Of a stretch of DNA of 37,443 nucleotides, positions 26,784 through 34,597 are shown piece after piece. The notes beneath the pieces were generated by a model. That model did not search any database. It had not been told where the DNA came from and saw nothing but the letters and a program-made list of their open reading frames with translations. Position 1 is the stretch's first letter. Each line of letters begins with the position of its first letter. A program made the position numbers and the translations under genes. Origin of the DNA: an uncultured Holdemania sp. (GTDB taxonomy: Bacteria; Bacillota_I; Bacilli_A; Erysipelotrichales; Erysipelotrichaceae); assembly GCA_947037125.1 (NCBI GenBank), contig CAMQTJ010000019.1:1-37443 (forward strand), in the 5' to 3' direction.

Positions 26784-27720
26784 ATTTAAAAAAATATTAG
26801 GTTCAATATTAATTTGTTGGGTTGTTGTGACAATCGTATTTAGTGGAATTATTAAATATAATCGTAAAGTAGAAGCGAAAAGGGTAGATGGTTTATGGTT
26901 TAATAACTATAGTGTAGTTGCACATGCATTAGGGGCAATTGATAGTGCTCCTTATACTAACTCACTTGAAGCGTTTGAATACAATTACAATAGTGGAACT
27001 AGAGTATTTGAAGTAGATATTTGTGAGACAAGTGATGGCAAATTAGTTTTAAATCATGGATGGCAACAACATAAAGAACTAAGACTTGGTCAAGAAAATG
27101 CTACTAGTGAGCCAATGAGTTATGCTGAATTTATGAATAATAAAATTTTTGGTAAATATACGCCATTAAGTGTAGATGATTTAATAGAATTAATGGTTGA
27201 GTATGATGATATTTTAATTGTTTTAGATTATGGGTCACAATTTTTATATGATGAAGTTAATAACGTTGATGAGATATTTGAAGTTGATAAGTTAATAGAT
27301 ATTAGTGAAAAGACAATTAATCAAATTATCGAAGTTGATGAAAGCTTATTAGACAATATTATTCCTCAAATTTATTATGAAGAACATTTTGAAAAACTAG
27401 ATGAAATTTATGAGTTTGATAATTATATATATACACTATATAAAAATCATTATAATACGAATCCAAAAGCTGTAATGGACTTTTGTCGTAAAAATGATAT
27501 CGATGTAATAACGAGTAATCTATACGGAGAACAACAAGTTATCACAAAAGAATTAAACAGACAAGTTAATTTAGATAGAGAAACTAAAGCAGGAATGGCA
27601 GTATTTATTCATACGATAAACGACTTTACAGAGCAATTTGAACTTTTAGAAGATGGTTATGATGGTATTTATACTGATTTTTTAATTGAGTCTGAATTAA
27701 GAGATGGAATGAGGGATTAG
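26776..27720 (+). CDS. Membrane-anchored glycerophosphodiester phosphodiesterase-like protein
   Basis: The 314-residue protein has one N-terminal helix (about 5-22) and then a GDPD-like TIM-barrel domain facing outward. Visible residues are H50 (VVAHALGA), N and S in the TNSLEAF segment, E79-x-D81 (FEVDI), H94 in LNHGW in place of the usual HD, and YDGIYTDF at the end, a GDPD signature. Such enzymes split glycerophosphodiesters; here it may trim or remodel the polymer of the LtaS-type enzyme. The start is GTG at 26776, fixed by AAGGAG at 26763-26768. It is coupled to the LtaS-type gene by an 8-base overlap. Confidence 0.72.
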   Translation: MNKFKKILGSILICWVVVTIVFSGIIKYNRKVEAKRVDGLWFNNYSVVAHALGAIDSAPYTNSLEAFEYNYNSGTRVFEVDICETSDGKLVLNHGWQQHKELRLGQENATSEPMSYAEFMNNKIFGKYTPLSVDDLIELMVEYDDILIVLDYGSQFLYDEVNNVDEIFEVDKLIDISEKTINQIIEVDESLLDNIIPQIYYEEHFEKLDEIYEFDNYIYTLYKNHYNTNPKAVMDFCRKNDIDVITSNLYGEQQVITKELNRQVNLDRETKAGMAVFIHTINDFTEQFELLEDGYDGIYTDFLIESELRDGMRD

Positions 27721-27721
27721 T

Positions 27722-28687
27722 ATGAATGTTTATGATTTTGATGAAACAATTTATAATGGAGACTCGACAAAGGATTTTCTTAAGTTTCTAATTAAAAAAA
27801 ATAAGAAAGCTTTAATATATTTACCTAATATAGGATTTAGTTTTACGAAATATATTTTATCATTAAATAGTAAAGAGAACGTCAAAGAGTCTGTTTATCA
27901 AATATTTTCATTGTTCGACGACATAAATAAAGAAGTTATTGAATTTTGGGATATAAATCAAAATAAAATTAAACCATTTTATTTAAAACAAATGAAAAAC
28001 GATGATTTAATAATTAGTGCATCTCCACAGTTTTTACTTGAGGAATTATGTACTAGATTAAATGTAAATATTATTGCTTCTTTAGTTGATGTAAAGACAG
28101 GTAAGTGTTTAAGTAAAAATTGTTATGGGGATAATAAAGTTGTAAGATTTAAACTTTTATTTCCAAATGATAAAATAAATGTTTTTTATTCTGATTCATT
28201 TTCAGATCAACCAATTGCGGATATAAGTGAAAAATCATTTATCGTTAAAAAAGATGATATTTATCCTTGGAATGAATATGAAGAATCGAAAAAAGATAAA
28301 ATTATAAAAATGTTTTTTAGTAAAGATTTTATTATGTTTTTAATTATTGGTGTTATCAATACATTCAATGGAACATTTTTTGCGTTAATTTTTAGTTCAT
28401 GGGTTAATGAGAATTTCGCATTTGTAATTGGTTACTTAATATCGTTATCGATAGGTTATTTGTTGAATAGTATTATTATATTTAAAAATAAATTAAATAT
28501 AAAGAAATTTATCAAATATTGTATTTCATATATTCCTAATTTTATTGTACAATATATTGTAGTTTATATTTTATTTAATGTTTTAGGGTGGTATAAATTA
28601 TTCGCTTATGCTACAGCTGCAATTATAGGAATACCAATAACATTTTTATTGTTGAAATTATTTGCATTTTCTAAAAAGGAGGATTAA
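27722..28687 (+). CDS. Fusion of a HAD-type phosphatase with a GtrA-family flippase domain
   Basis: A 321-residue protein with two parts. Residues 1 to about 190 form a HAD hydrolase of the phosphoserine-phosphatase type: motif I is D5-F-D7-E-T, motif II is ISASPQF near 99, the motif III lysine is in GDNKVVRF near 139, and motif IV is YSDSFSDQPIAD near 157-168. Residues from about 200 to the end have four helices typical of GtrA (GVINTFNGTFFALIF; LSIGYLLNSIIIFKN; ATAAIIGIPITFLLLKLFAF). GtrA proteins are thought to flip polyprenyl-phosphate sugars. The phosphatase domain would face the cytoplasm. A GtrB-like gene follows after 2 bases. The HAD substrate is unknown. Confidence 0.82.
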   Translation: MNVYDFDETIYNGDSTKDFLKFLIKKNKKALIYLPNIGFSFTKYILSLNSKENVKESVYQIFSLFDDINKEVIEFWDINQNKIKPFYLKQMKNDDLIISASPQFLLEELCTRLNVNIIASLVDVKTGKCLSKNCYGDNKVVRFKLLFPNDKINVFYSDSFSDQPIADISEKSFIVKKDDIYPWNEYEESKKDKIIKMFFSKDFIMFLIIGVINTFNGTFFALIFSSWVNENFAFVIGYLISLSIGYLLNSIIIFKNKLNIKKFIKYCISYIPNFIVQYIVVYILFNVLGWYKLFAYATAAIIGIPITFLLLKLFAFSKKED

Positions 28688-28689
28688 TC

Positions 28690-29616
28690 GTGAAATTATC
28701 AATTATAGTACCATGTTATAATGAAGAAAAAGTTGTTAGTTTATTTTATGAAGAAGTAATGAAGTACATAGGTGTTGGAAAAACTATTAGCGATTATGAA
28801 TTGATTTTTGTTAATGATGGAAGTAAAGATCAAACTCTTAGTGAGTGTTTGAAGTTAAAAGATATTGATAGTAGGATTGTAATTATAGAATTTAGTCGTA
28901 ATTTTGGAAAAGAAGCTGCAATGCTTGCAGGTCTTAAACATGCTGTTGGTGACCTTTGTGTTATTATGGATGTAGACTTACAAGATCCACCAAAGTTATT
29001 ACCTGAAATGTATAATTTAATTGTTAATGATAAATATGATTCTGTTGCTACATATCGTGTCGATCGTAAAGGTGAGCCACCTATACGTAGTTTTTTTGCT
29101 CGTAAATTTTATCAAATGATCAATAAAATGTCTGATATCGACATTGTGGATGGGGCACGTGATTATCGTATGATGACAAGAGATATGGTTGATGCTATTA
29201 TCCAAATGCCAGAATATCATAGATTTTCGAAAGGTATTTTTTCTTGGGTTGGTTTTGATACAAAATTTTTAGAATATGAAAATGTTGAAAGAGTTGCCGG
29301 TGAAACTAAATGGAGCTTTTTTAAATTGTTTAAGTATGCAATTGAAGGTTTAGTTGCATTTACGACTTTTCCGTTGCGTTTAGCAACATTTATGGGATTA
29401 TTTGTTTCTTTTTGTGGGTTTATGTATATGATATTTATATTCTTAAAAGCTATCTTTATTGGTGATCCTGTAAGTGGATTTCCTTCTTTAATTGTGATTA
29501 TTACATTAATGGGTGGAATTCAATTAATTGTTATTGGTGTAATTGGAGAATATTTATCAAAGACTTACATGGAAAGTAAGAAAAGACCAAATTTTATAGT
29601 AAAGAAAAAATATTAA
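28690..29616 (+). CDS. GtrB/CsbB-type polyprenyl-phosphate glycosyltransferase
   Basis: A 308-residue GT2 protein with two C-terminal helices (about 235-255 and 270-290). Motifs are SIIVPCYNEEKVV, VNDGSKDQT near residue 37, SRNFGKEAAMLAGL near 72-85, the metal site D94-V-D96-LQD99, and VDGARDYRMM near 155-164; an Arg-rich RVAGETKWS segment precedes the helices. This is the full GtrB/CsbB/Dpm architecture, which loads a sugar on undecaprenyl phosphate at the inner face. Start is GTG with AAAGGAGGA in front. It lies directly after the GtrA fusion, its likely flippase, and the YfhO-like protein is a candidate final transferase. Confidence 0.88.
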   Translation: MKLSIIVPCYNEEKVVSLFYEEVMKYIGVGKTISDYELIFVNDGSKDQTLSECLKLKDIDSRIVIIEFSRNFGKEAAMLAGLKHAVGDLCVIMDVDLQDPPKLLPEMYNLIVNDKYDSVATYRVDRKGEPPIRSFFARKFYQMINKMSDIDIVDGARDYRMMTRDMVDAIIQMPEYHRFSKGIFSWVGFDTKFLEYENVERVAGETKWSFFKLFKYAIEGLVAFTTFPLRLATFMGLFVSFCGFMYMIFIFLKAIFIGDPVSGFPSLIVIITLMGGIQLIVIGVIGEYLSKTYMESKKRPNFIVKKKY

Positions 29617-29617
29617 T

Positions 29618-30817
29618 ATGAAGAATTTAAGGAATAGAATTTTTTGTTTTACTTATTTATTTTTATGCATAAGTGTGTTGATTTTAACTTTATTTAAACA
29701 ACAAACCACATTTTTAGATATGGAAAAAAGAGATGCTCATCAATTTATTAAGCCAACAATTACTAATGTGTTAGATTTTCATTTTCAATATACTTTTGAA
29801 AATGCTCTAATTGATCAAATACCATTAAGAGAGAAATTTTTGACTTTTAATAGACAAGTTGATTATGGACTGAATTCAATATCTGTTATGAGCGAGAGTG
29901 ATTTAGCGTTGATAAATGCAGGGCCAAATGTTTATACTTTCGATAAACTTGATGGTTATTTGACTGAATATCCAATTCAAAAGGATAGTAACAGGGAAAA
30001 TGGTGCGATAAATGCTAGTAATAGTATTAATAATCTAGCTGAATATTATACTGATTTGAATTTTTATGTATTTAAGCCATATAAATTAAATGAAACAAAT
30101 ATATTTGATGATGTAAACGGAATAGATTCAAAGGGGATGTATTATAATGAACTTTTTGTTTCATTATTGGATGATGATATTCAATATGCAACGGATTTTT
30201 CATTAGATTTAGATTATTATGAACAACATTATTTCAAAACAGATGCACATTGGAATGCTTTAGGGGCTTATAATGGTTATTTGAAAATAGCAGATATGTT
30301 TAATAATAATTATGGTGATATTGAACCAAAAAACAATATTAAACAATATTGTTTACCTAATTTTGATTATTATGGATTATATGGAAGACAGACAGCATTT
30401 ATATTTGATGGTGAACCATTTTGTGATGTTATTTATGATTTACCTGAGTATTTAACATTCTTCAACGGAGCTATAGATCAATATGATAATAAAAATGATT
30501 TTATTGAAAATGGTGTTAGTGTAGACAAGAATGCAGTATTTTATGATTTATATTACGGGCTTAATATGAATGAAGTGGTTTTTATCAATCCCACAGTTGA
30601 AAATGGTAGAAATCTTTTGGTTTTTAATGATTCATATGTTAATCCAATAAAGCCTGTTATTTCAAGTCATTTTGAAAAAACAATATTCATTGACTTAAGA
30701 AAATATCCTGGGTTTGATATTGATTTATATATTAGTGATAATAATATTACGGATGTTTTATATTTAGTTACATCAGGATCATTGTTTGATGGTACTAGTT
30801 ATCATTTGAAGGGGTGA
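29618..30817 (+). CDS. DHHW/AlgX-like polysaccharide O-acetyltransferase 4 (DAHW variant)
   Basis: A 399-residue protein with an N-terminal anchor and an extracytoplasmic domain. The catalytic motif is TDAHWN (D209, H211) and the Ser motif is FNDSYVN (S339). The E-NR-L box is degenerate (MEKRDAHQF). C245 and C269 match the other copies exactly in spacing. It has the same length as copy 3 and shares its start context, a stop codon, one base and then ATG with no clear ribosome binding site, so it is probably translated by coupling to the GtrB gene. No MBOAT gene lies beside it, so it must share one of the two in the window or do something else. Confidence 0.78.
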   Translation: MKNLRNRIFCFTYLFLCISVLILTLFKQQTTFLDMEKRDAHQFIKPTITNVLDFHFQYTFENALIDQIPLREKFLTFNRQVDYGLNSISVMSESDLALINAGPNVYTFDKLDGYLTEYPIQKDSNRENGAINASNSINNLAEYYTDLNFYVFKPYKLNETNIFDDVNGIDSKGMYYNELFVSLLDDDIQYATDFSLDLDYYEQHYFKTDAHWNALGAYNGYLKIADMFNNNYGDIEPKNNIKQYCLPNFDYYGLYGRQTAFIFDGEPFCDVIYDLPEYLTFFNGAIDQYDNKNDFIENGVSVDKNAVFYDLYYGLNMNEVVFINPTVENGRNLLVFNDSYVNPIKPVISSHFEKTIFIDLRKYPGFDIDLYISDNNITDVLYLVTSGSLFDGTSYHLKG

Positions 30818-31207
30818 AAATGATGGATTTGTGAATAGTTTTTAAAATTACATGTGATTTAAGAATAATTTAATTAAATATATTTAATAATCATTTATGA
30901 TTGTTATATTCAAATAAAATTACATTACATATATATAGGTTTATTTACAATGTATTTATCATTAAAGATGATATGGTTACTTCAATACTTTCAAAAGATT
31001 TATATTAGATAATTAATTTTTAATTAAAATACAATAGTTTTCAATATTTAGATAAATAAATTTTTAGTAGAAGATATCATAGTTTATTAAAGTTAATTAA
31101 GTATTAGAATAACGGTAATTTATACAGCGTAGTACGTTATTAAATATATAAGTAGCTATTTATTTAGAGATAAATGTAGAAGATGGAGTCTTATAATAGG
31201 GGGAATT
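30818..31207. other. Non-coding AT-rich stretch of 390 bases
   Basis: No gene, terminator with a T tract or convincing promoter is seen. There are weak hairpins (AATAATCAT/ATGATTGTT near 30885-30906). A TATAAT at 31192-31197 touches the ribosome binding site AGGGGG of the next gene and is too close to serve as its promoter. Confidence 0.5.
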
Positions 31208-32911
31208 ATGGAAATATTATATAAAATTGGGATTAGAATTTTTGGTAACGGCTACATAATACCGATTGGTATTTTAACAGGTCTGTTATTATTGTTTTTT
31301 ATAATGGTAATTAAAAGAAATAATGATATTAATAATTTACAGACGTACTTAACGAAAATTGATAGAAAGTTAATTTTCATTTTGATGTTAAATTTTATTA
31401 CTATTGCATCATTTTCAATGAATAATAATTTAGATGTAGGAAATATGCCGAAATCATATTATCAGCACAAAAGTTCAGGAGAAGAAATTATAATTGAATT
31501 AATTAGTGATACTAAATTTAACTCTATTTACATGGATTTTGAATCATTAAGTCAAAGTGAAAACTACTATAACATATACGGTTCATATGATCAAAGTGAG
31601 TGGTTTTTAGTAAGCGAAATCAATCATTTAGGGAATAGTGAAGAATTTGGTAATCAAGTTGTATCTGGATATGAATGGCAGTTTAATTATTTGAAAATTG
31701 TGAATAGTGATCAGGATATAAAGTTATATGAATTTGGTGTTGATTCTATTAATGGTTTGATTGATTATAATATCATGAATGATGAATCTAAATATTTAAG
31801 TATTAATGATGAACAAAATTTATTGAAGTCAAAAATTAATTCGAATAATAATATGATTATTAATTCTAATCTTAATAATGACTTCCTTTCATTATCGACA
31901 TTTTTGAAATATTTTTATGATAGTGCGATAGTAAATCAATATATTAATTCATTTGTATTTATATTAATATCTGCCCTAATTATACCTATATTTTTTAACA
32001 TACTTAAAATTAAATTTAAGAATACTATTTTAGCTTGTTTGGGTACTTTAGTATTCTCTTGTAATTTTATTTTCTTGACATTATCAGTTATGGGTAACGA
32101 ATTAATTATTACTATGTTATTATTTTTAAGTTCTATTTTGCTTTTATTAAAATATATCGTAAGTAATCAGGATAATAAATACCTTTATATCTTTTCGTTA
32201 TTATTCGCAATTACTTGTATGGCTGATATTACTCTATTGCCTTTTTTATTGATTTTCATGCTAATATTATATAAAAATAAAAATAATTTTTGTAATAATA
32301 AAGTTTATATAAAATCTATATTATTATTTATTATTCCAGTATTAGCTTATTATTTAATTAGTAACGCTTTTGATTTTCATATGATAAACAATAGTATAAA
32401 AGTATTTTATATGTTTCAAGAGAGTAGTACCGCTAATTTTGATTTTTCTAGTAATTTATTTGAGTTTTTATTTGGATTAAAACCGATATTTTATAATTTT
32501 TCAAAGTACACATATATTATTAATACTATTTCTATTATAAATAATCCTATTGAAGTTTTATTTTATACAAGTTCGACTTTTTTTGTTATATACTGGACAT
32601 TTAAATCTAGTAAAAAATATGCTTTTGATTTGTTGATATTATTATTTACTATTTTAATAATTTTTGCTACTAATAAACATTACTATTTATATAATTATAT
32701 ATTTCTTTTACCAATATTAATAATTATATTGCTAAATGGTGTAAATATTCTTATTAAGTTAAACTGTAAATATAAAAAATCCATTCTAATTTATTTAATT
32801 ATATTTTATTTAACTTTTTTAGCATTTTTACCTGTTACTACAGGATTGTCAACTACAAATAGTTTTATTCAAGAATTTTGTCGTATATTTGAAAGTTGGT
32901 ATTTGGGATGA
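31208..32911 (+). CDS. Polytopic membrane protein with a discoidin-like outside domain (GT-C-like)
   Basis: The 567-residue protein begins with two helices (about 17-38 and 52-68), then an extracytoplasmic insert at about 75-180 with the feel of an F5/8 type C (discoidin) carbohydrate-binding domain: strands such as EIIIELISDTKFNSIYMDFE, then SYDQSEWFLVSEI and a YLKIVNS strand. About nine more helices follow. The overall plan resembles GT39-like glycosyltransferases with discoidin inserts known in clostridia. The usual acidic GT-C motif in the first loop is not obvious, so activity is unsure. AGGGGG precedes the ATG. The stop TGA overlaps the next ATG by 4 bases. Confidence 0.55.
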   Translation: MEILYKIGIRIFGNGYIIPIGILTGLLLLFFIMVIKRNNDINNLQTYLTKIDRKLIFILMLNFITIASFSMNNNLDVGNMPKSYYQHKSSGEEIIIELISDTKFNSIYMDFESLSQSENYYNIYGSYDQSEWFLVSEINHLGNSEEFGNQVVSGYEWQFNYLKIVNSDQDIKLYEFGVDSINGLIDYNIMNDESKYLSINDEQNLLKSKINSNNNMIINSNLNNDFLSLSTFLKYFYDSAIVNQYINSFVFILISALIIPIFFNILKIKFKNTILACLGTLVFSCNFIFLTLSVMGNELIITMLLFLSSILLLLKYIVSNQDNKYLYIFSLLFAITCMADITLLPFLLIFMLILYKNKNNFCNNKVYIKSILLFIIPVLAYYLISNAFDFHMINNSIKVFYMFQESSTANFDFSSNLFEFLFGLKPIFYNFSKYTYIINTISIINNPIEVLFYTSSTFFVIYWTFKSSKKYAFDLLILLFTILIIFATNKHYYLYNYIFLLPILIIILLNGVNILIKLNCKYKKSILIYLIIFYLTFLAFLPVTTGLSTTNSFIQEFCRIFESWYLG

Positions 32912-34596
32912 TGATTAAGTTTAAACATCATTTTAAACCGATTTTATTTTGCTTGTTAATTTCCATATTTATGTGTTTACCATTTATTAAAGACGGTATT
33001 ATTGCTGGGCACGATAGTTTATTTCACATATCTAGAATCGAAGGAATGTCCACCGCTTTAGCGAATGGTGATATTTTACCTTCAATATATCCATATAAAT
33101 ACAGCAATTATGGGTATGGATCACCAATGTTTTATTGTGATATATTGTTGATATTACCTTCGATATTGTATAATTTTGGATTTTCAATTATTTTTACTTA
33201 TCAAATTTTAATATTTTTACTTACATTTCTATCAGCTCTTTTTATGTTTTACTTTATTAGTAAATTTAAGTTTCATAAATTTACACCATACCTTGGTGCT
33301 ATGTTATATATATTTTCAAATTATAGACTAACTAGTGTTTTCGTAAGAGGTTCGATAGGAGAAGTTTTTGCTTACGTATTTATACCACTAGTACTAATTG
33401 GTATCGTTAATGTATTGTACAAAAATTATAATAATTGGTTACCATTGGCGGTGGGGTTTTTAGGACTAGCGTTATCACATAATATTACTTTTGTAGTAAT
33501 TTGTATAATGTTCTTTATTTATATTATACTTTATTATAAAAATTTAATAAATGAGAAAAAAAGAATTCTGTCAATACTCAAGGCGATAATGCTAGTTATA
33601 TTATTAAGTGCCTTTTTCACATTTGGAATGTTGGAACAAATGTATGTACAAGATTTTATGTTTGAATCAAATACATTATTAAAGAGTGATTTAGTTATGT
33701 CTGCTTTAAACATATGGCAATTATTTAAAAATGAAATTGTATTTGGATATATGGGACCTTTTGAATCTTCAATGAATTTTTCGGTTGGTCTGTTTGCAAC
33801 AATAGTTCCTTTTTTTCATTTTTTTATTATTAATAGGTGTAGGAATGAAGATTACAAATTTGTAACTAAAAGTTTTTTTGTTGGTATTTCATTCTTATTG
33901 TTGTGTACTTCACTAGTTCCATGGGAATATTTGTCAGTTTTAAATATGATTCAATTTGCTTTTAGATTTTTAGTTATTCCATGTACTTTATTATGCTTTG
34001 TTTCGGCAGTTTATTATTTTGAATTATTTAAAAATTGTATAATAATGAATTTGTTAGTTGTTATATTTTTATTTTTTAATTCTTTATACTTATTATCGCC
34101 AATAATGGAGATGGAGCAAACATTTTCACGAAATTTAAATTATCATCCTACAAAAAATATTAGTGGTTTATATGAATATGAATCTGCTCCACAATTTGAG
34201 TTAGCTGCATATGATTATCTTTCTCCTCAATTTGATGATTATATGAATCCTCCAAATTATGTAACTGATATTAATCGAAATAAAATAGATGCGGTCGAAA
34301 ATAAAGATTATTATAACACTAGTTATATTGTCAATTATAGTGGGGATTTAATATTTCCAATAACATATTACAAAGGCTACAAAGTAATGATATCTAATCT
34401 GGATAATAATAGTATGGAAGTTATTGATGCTAAAATGAAGGATGGAAAAATATTAGTTAATATAGATGGAAAATGTGAAGTTAATATTTACTATCAACAA
34501 ACTGTGCTTAAAAAAATAGGAATTATATTATCCACTGGTACTGTTACGATAATGTTAATCTATTATATAATTAAGTTAAGAAAGAGAAAAGAATAA
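32908..34596 (+). CDS. GT-C-like membrane protein (PTPS-related/YfhO-like), copy 1
   Basis: A 562-residue protein with about twelve helices and a C-terminal outside domain (about 410-535) before a last helix. The first loop has GHDSLFHISRIEG with D36, the likely GT-C acid, followed by NGDILPSIYPY and a GYGSPMF segment. I match it to the membrane proteins named 6-pyruvoyl-tetrahydropterin synthase-related (PF10131), a name that does not reflect function; they resemble YfhO in layout. ATG at 32908 overlaps the preceding TGA and aligns with the start of the paralogue at 36253; a TTG 12 bases earlier is open but has no support. Confidence 0.7.
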   Translation: MMIKFKHHFKPILFCLLISIFMCLPFIKDGIIAGHDSLFHISRIEGMSTALANGDILPSIYPYKYSNYGYGSPMFYCDILLILPSILYNFGFSIIFTYQILIFLLTFLSALFMFYFISKFKFHKFTPYLGAMLYIFSNYRLTSVFVRGSIGEVFAYVFIPLVLIGIVNVLYKNYNNWLPLAVGFLGLALSHNITFVVICIMFFIYIILYYKNLINEKKRILSILKAIMLVILLSAFFTFGMLEQMYVQDFMFESNTLLKSDLVMSALNIWQLFKNEIVFGYMGPFESSMNFSVGLFATIVPFFHFFIINRCRNEDYKFVTKSFFVGISFLLLCTSLVPWEYLSVLNMIQFAFRFLVIPCTLLCFVSAVYYFELFKNCIIMNLLVVIFLFFNSLYLLSPIMEMEQTFSRNLNYHPTKNISGLYEYESAPQFELAAYDYLSPQFDDYMNPPNYVTDINRNKIDAVENKDYYNTSYIVNYSGDLIFPITYYKGYKVMISNLDNNSMEVIDAKMKDGKILVNIDGKCEVNIYYQQTVLKKIGIILSTGTVTIMLIYYIIKLRKRKE

Positions 34597-34597
34597 T

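Noticed and set aside
31192-31197. TATAAT as promoter of the gene at 31208
   Set aside because: It lies next to the ribosome binding site; transcription would start after that site. No TG extension or -35 box.
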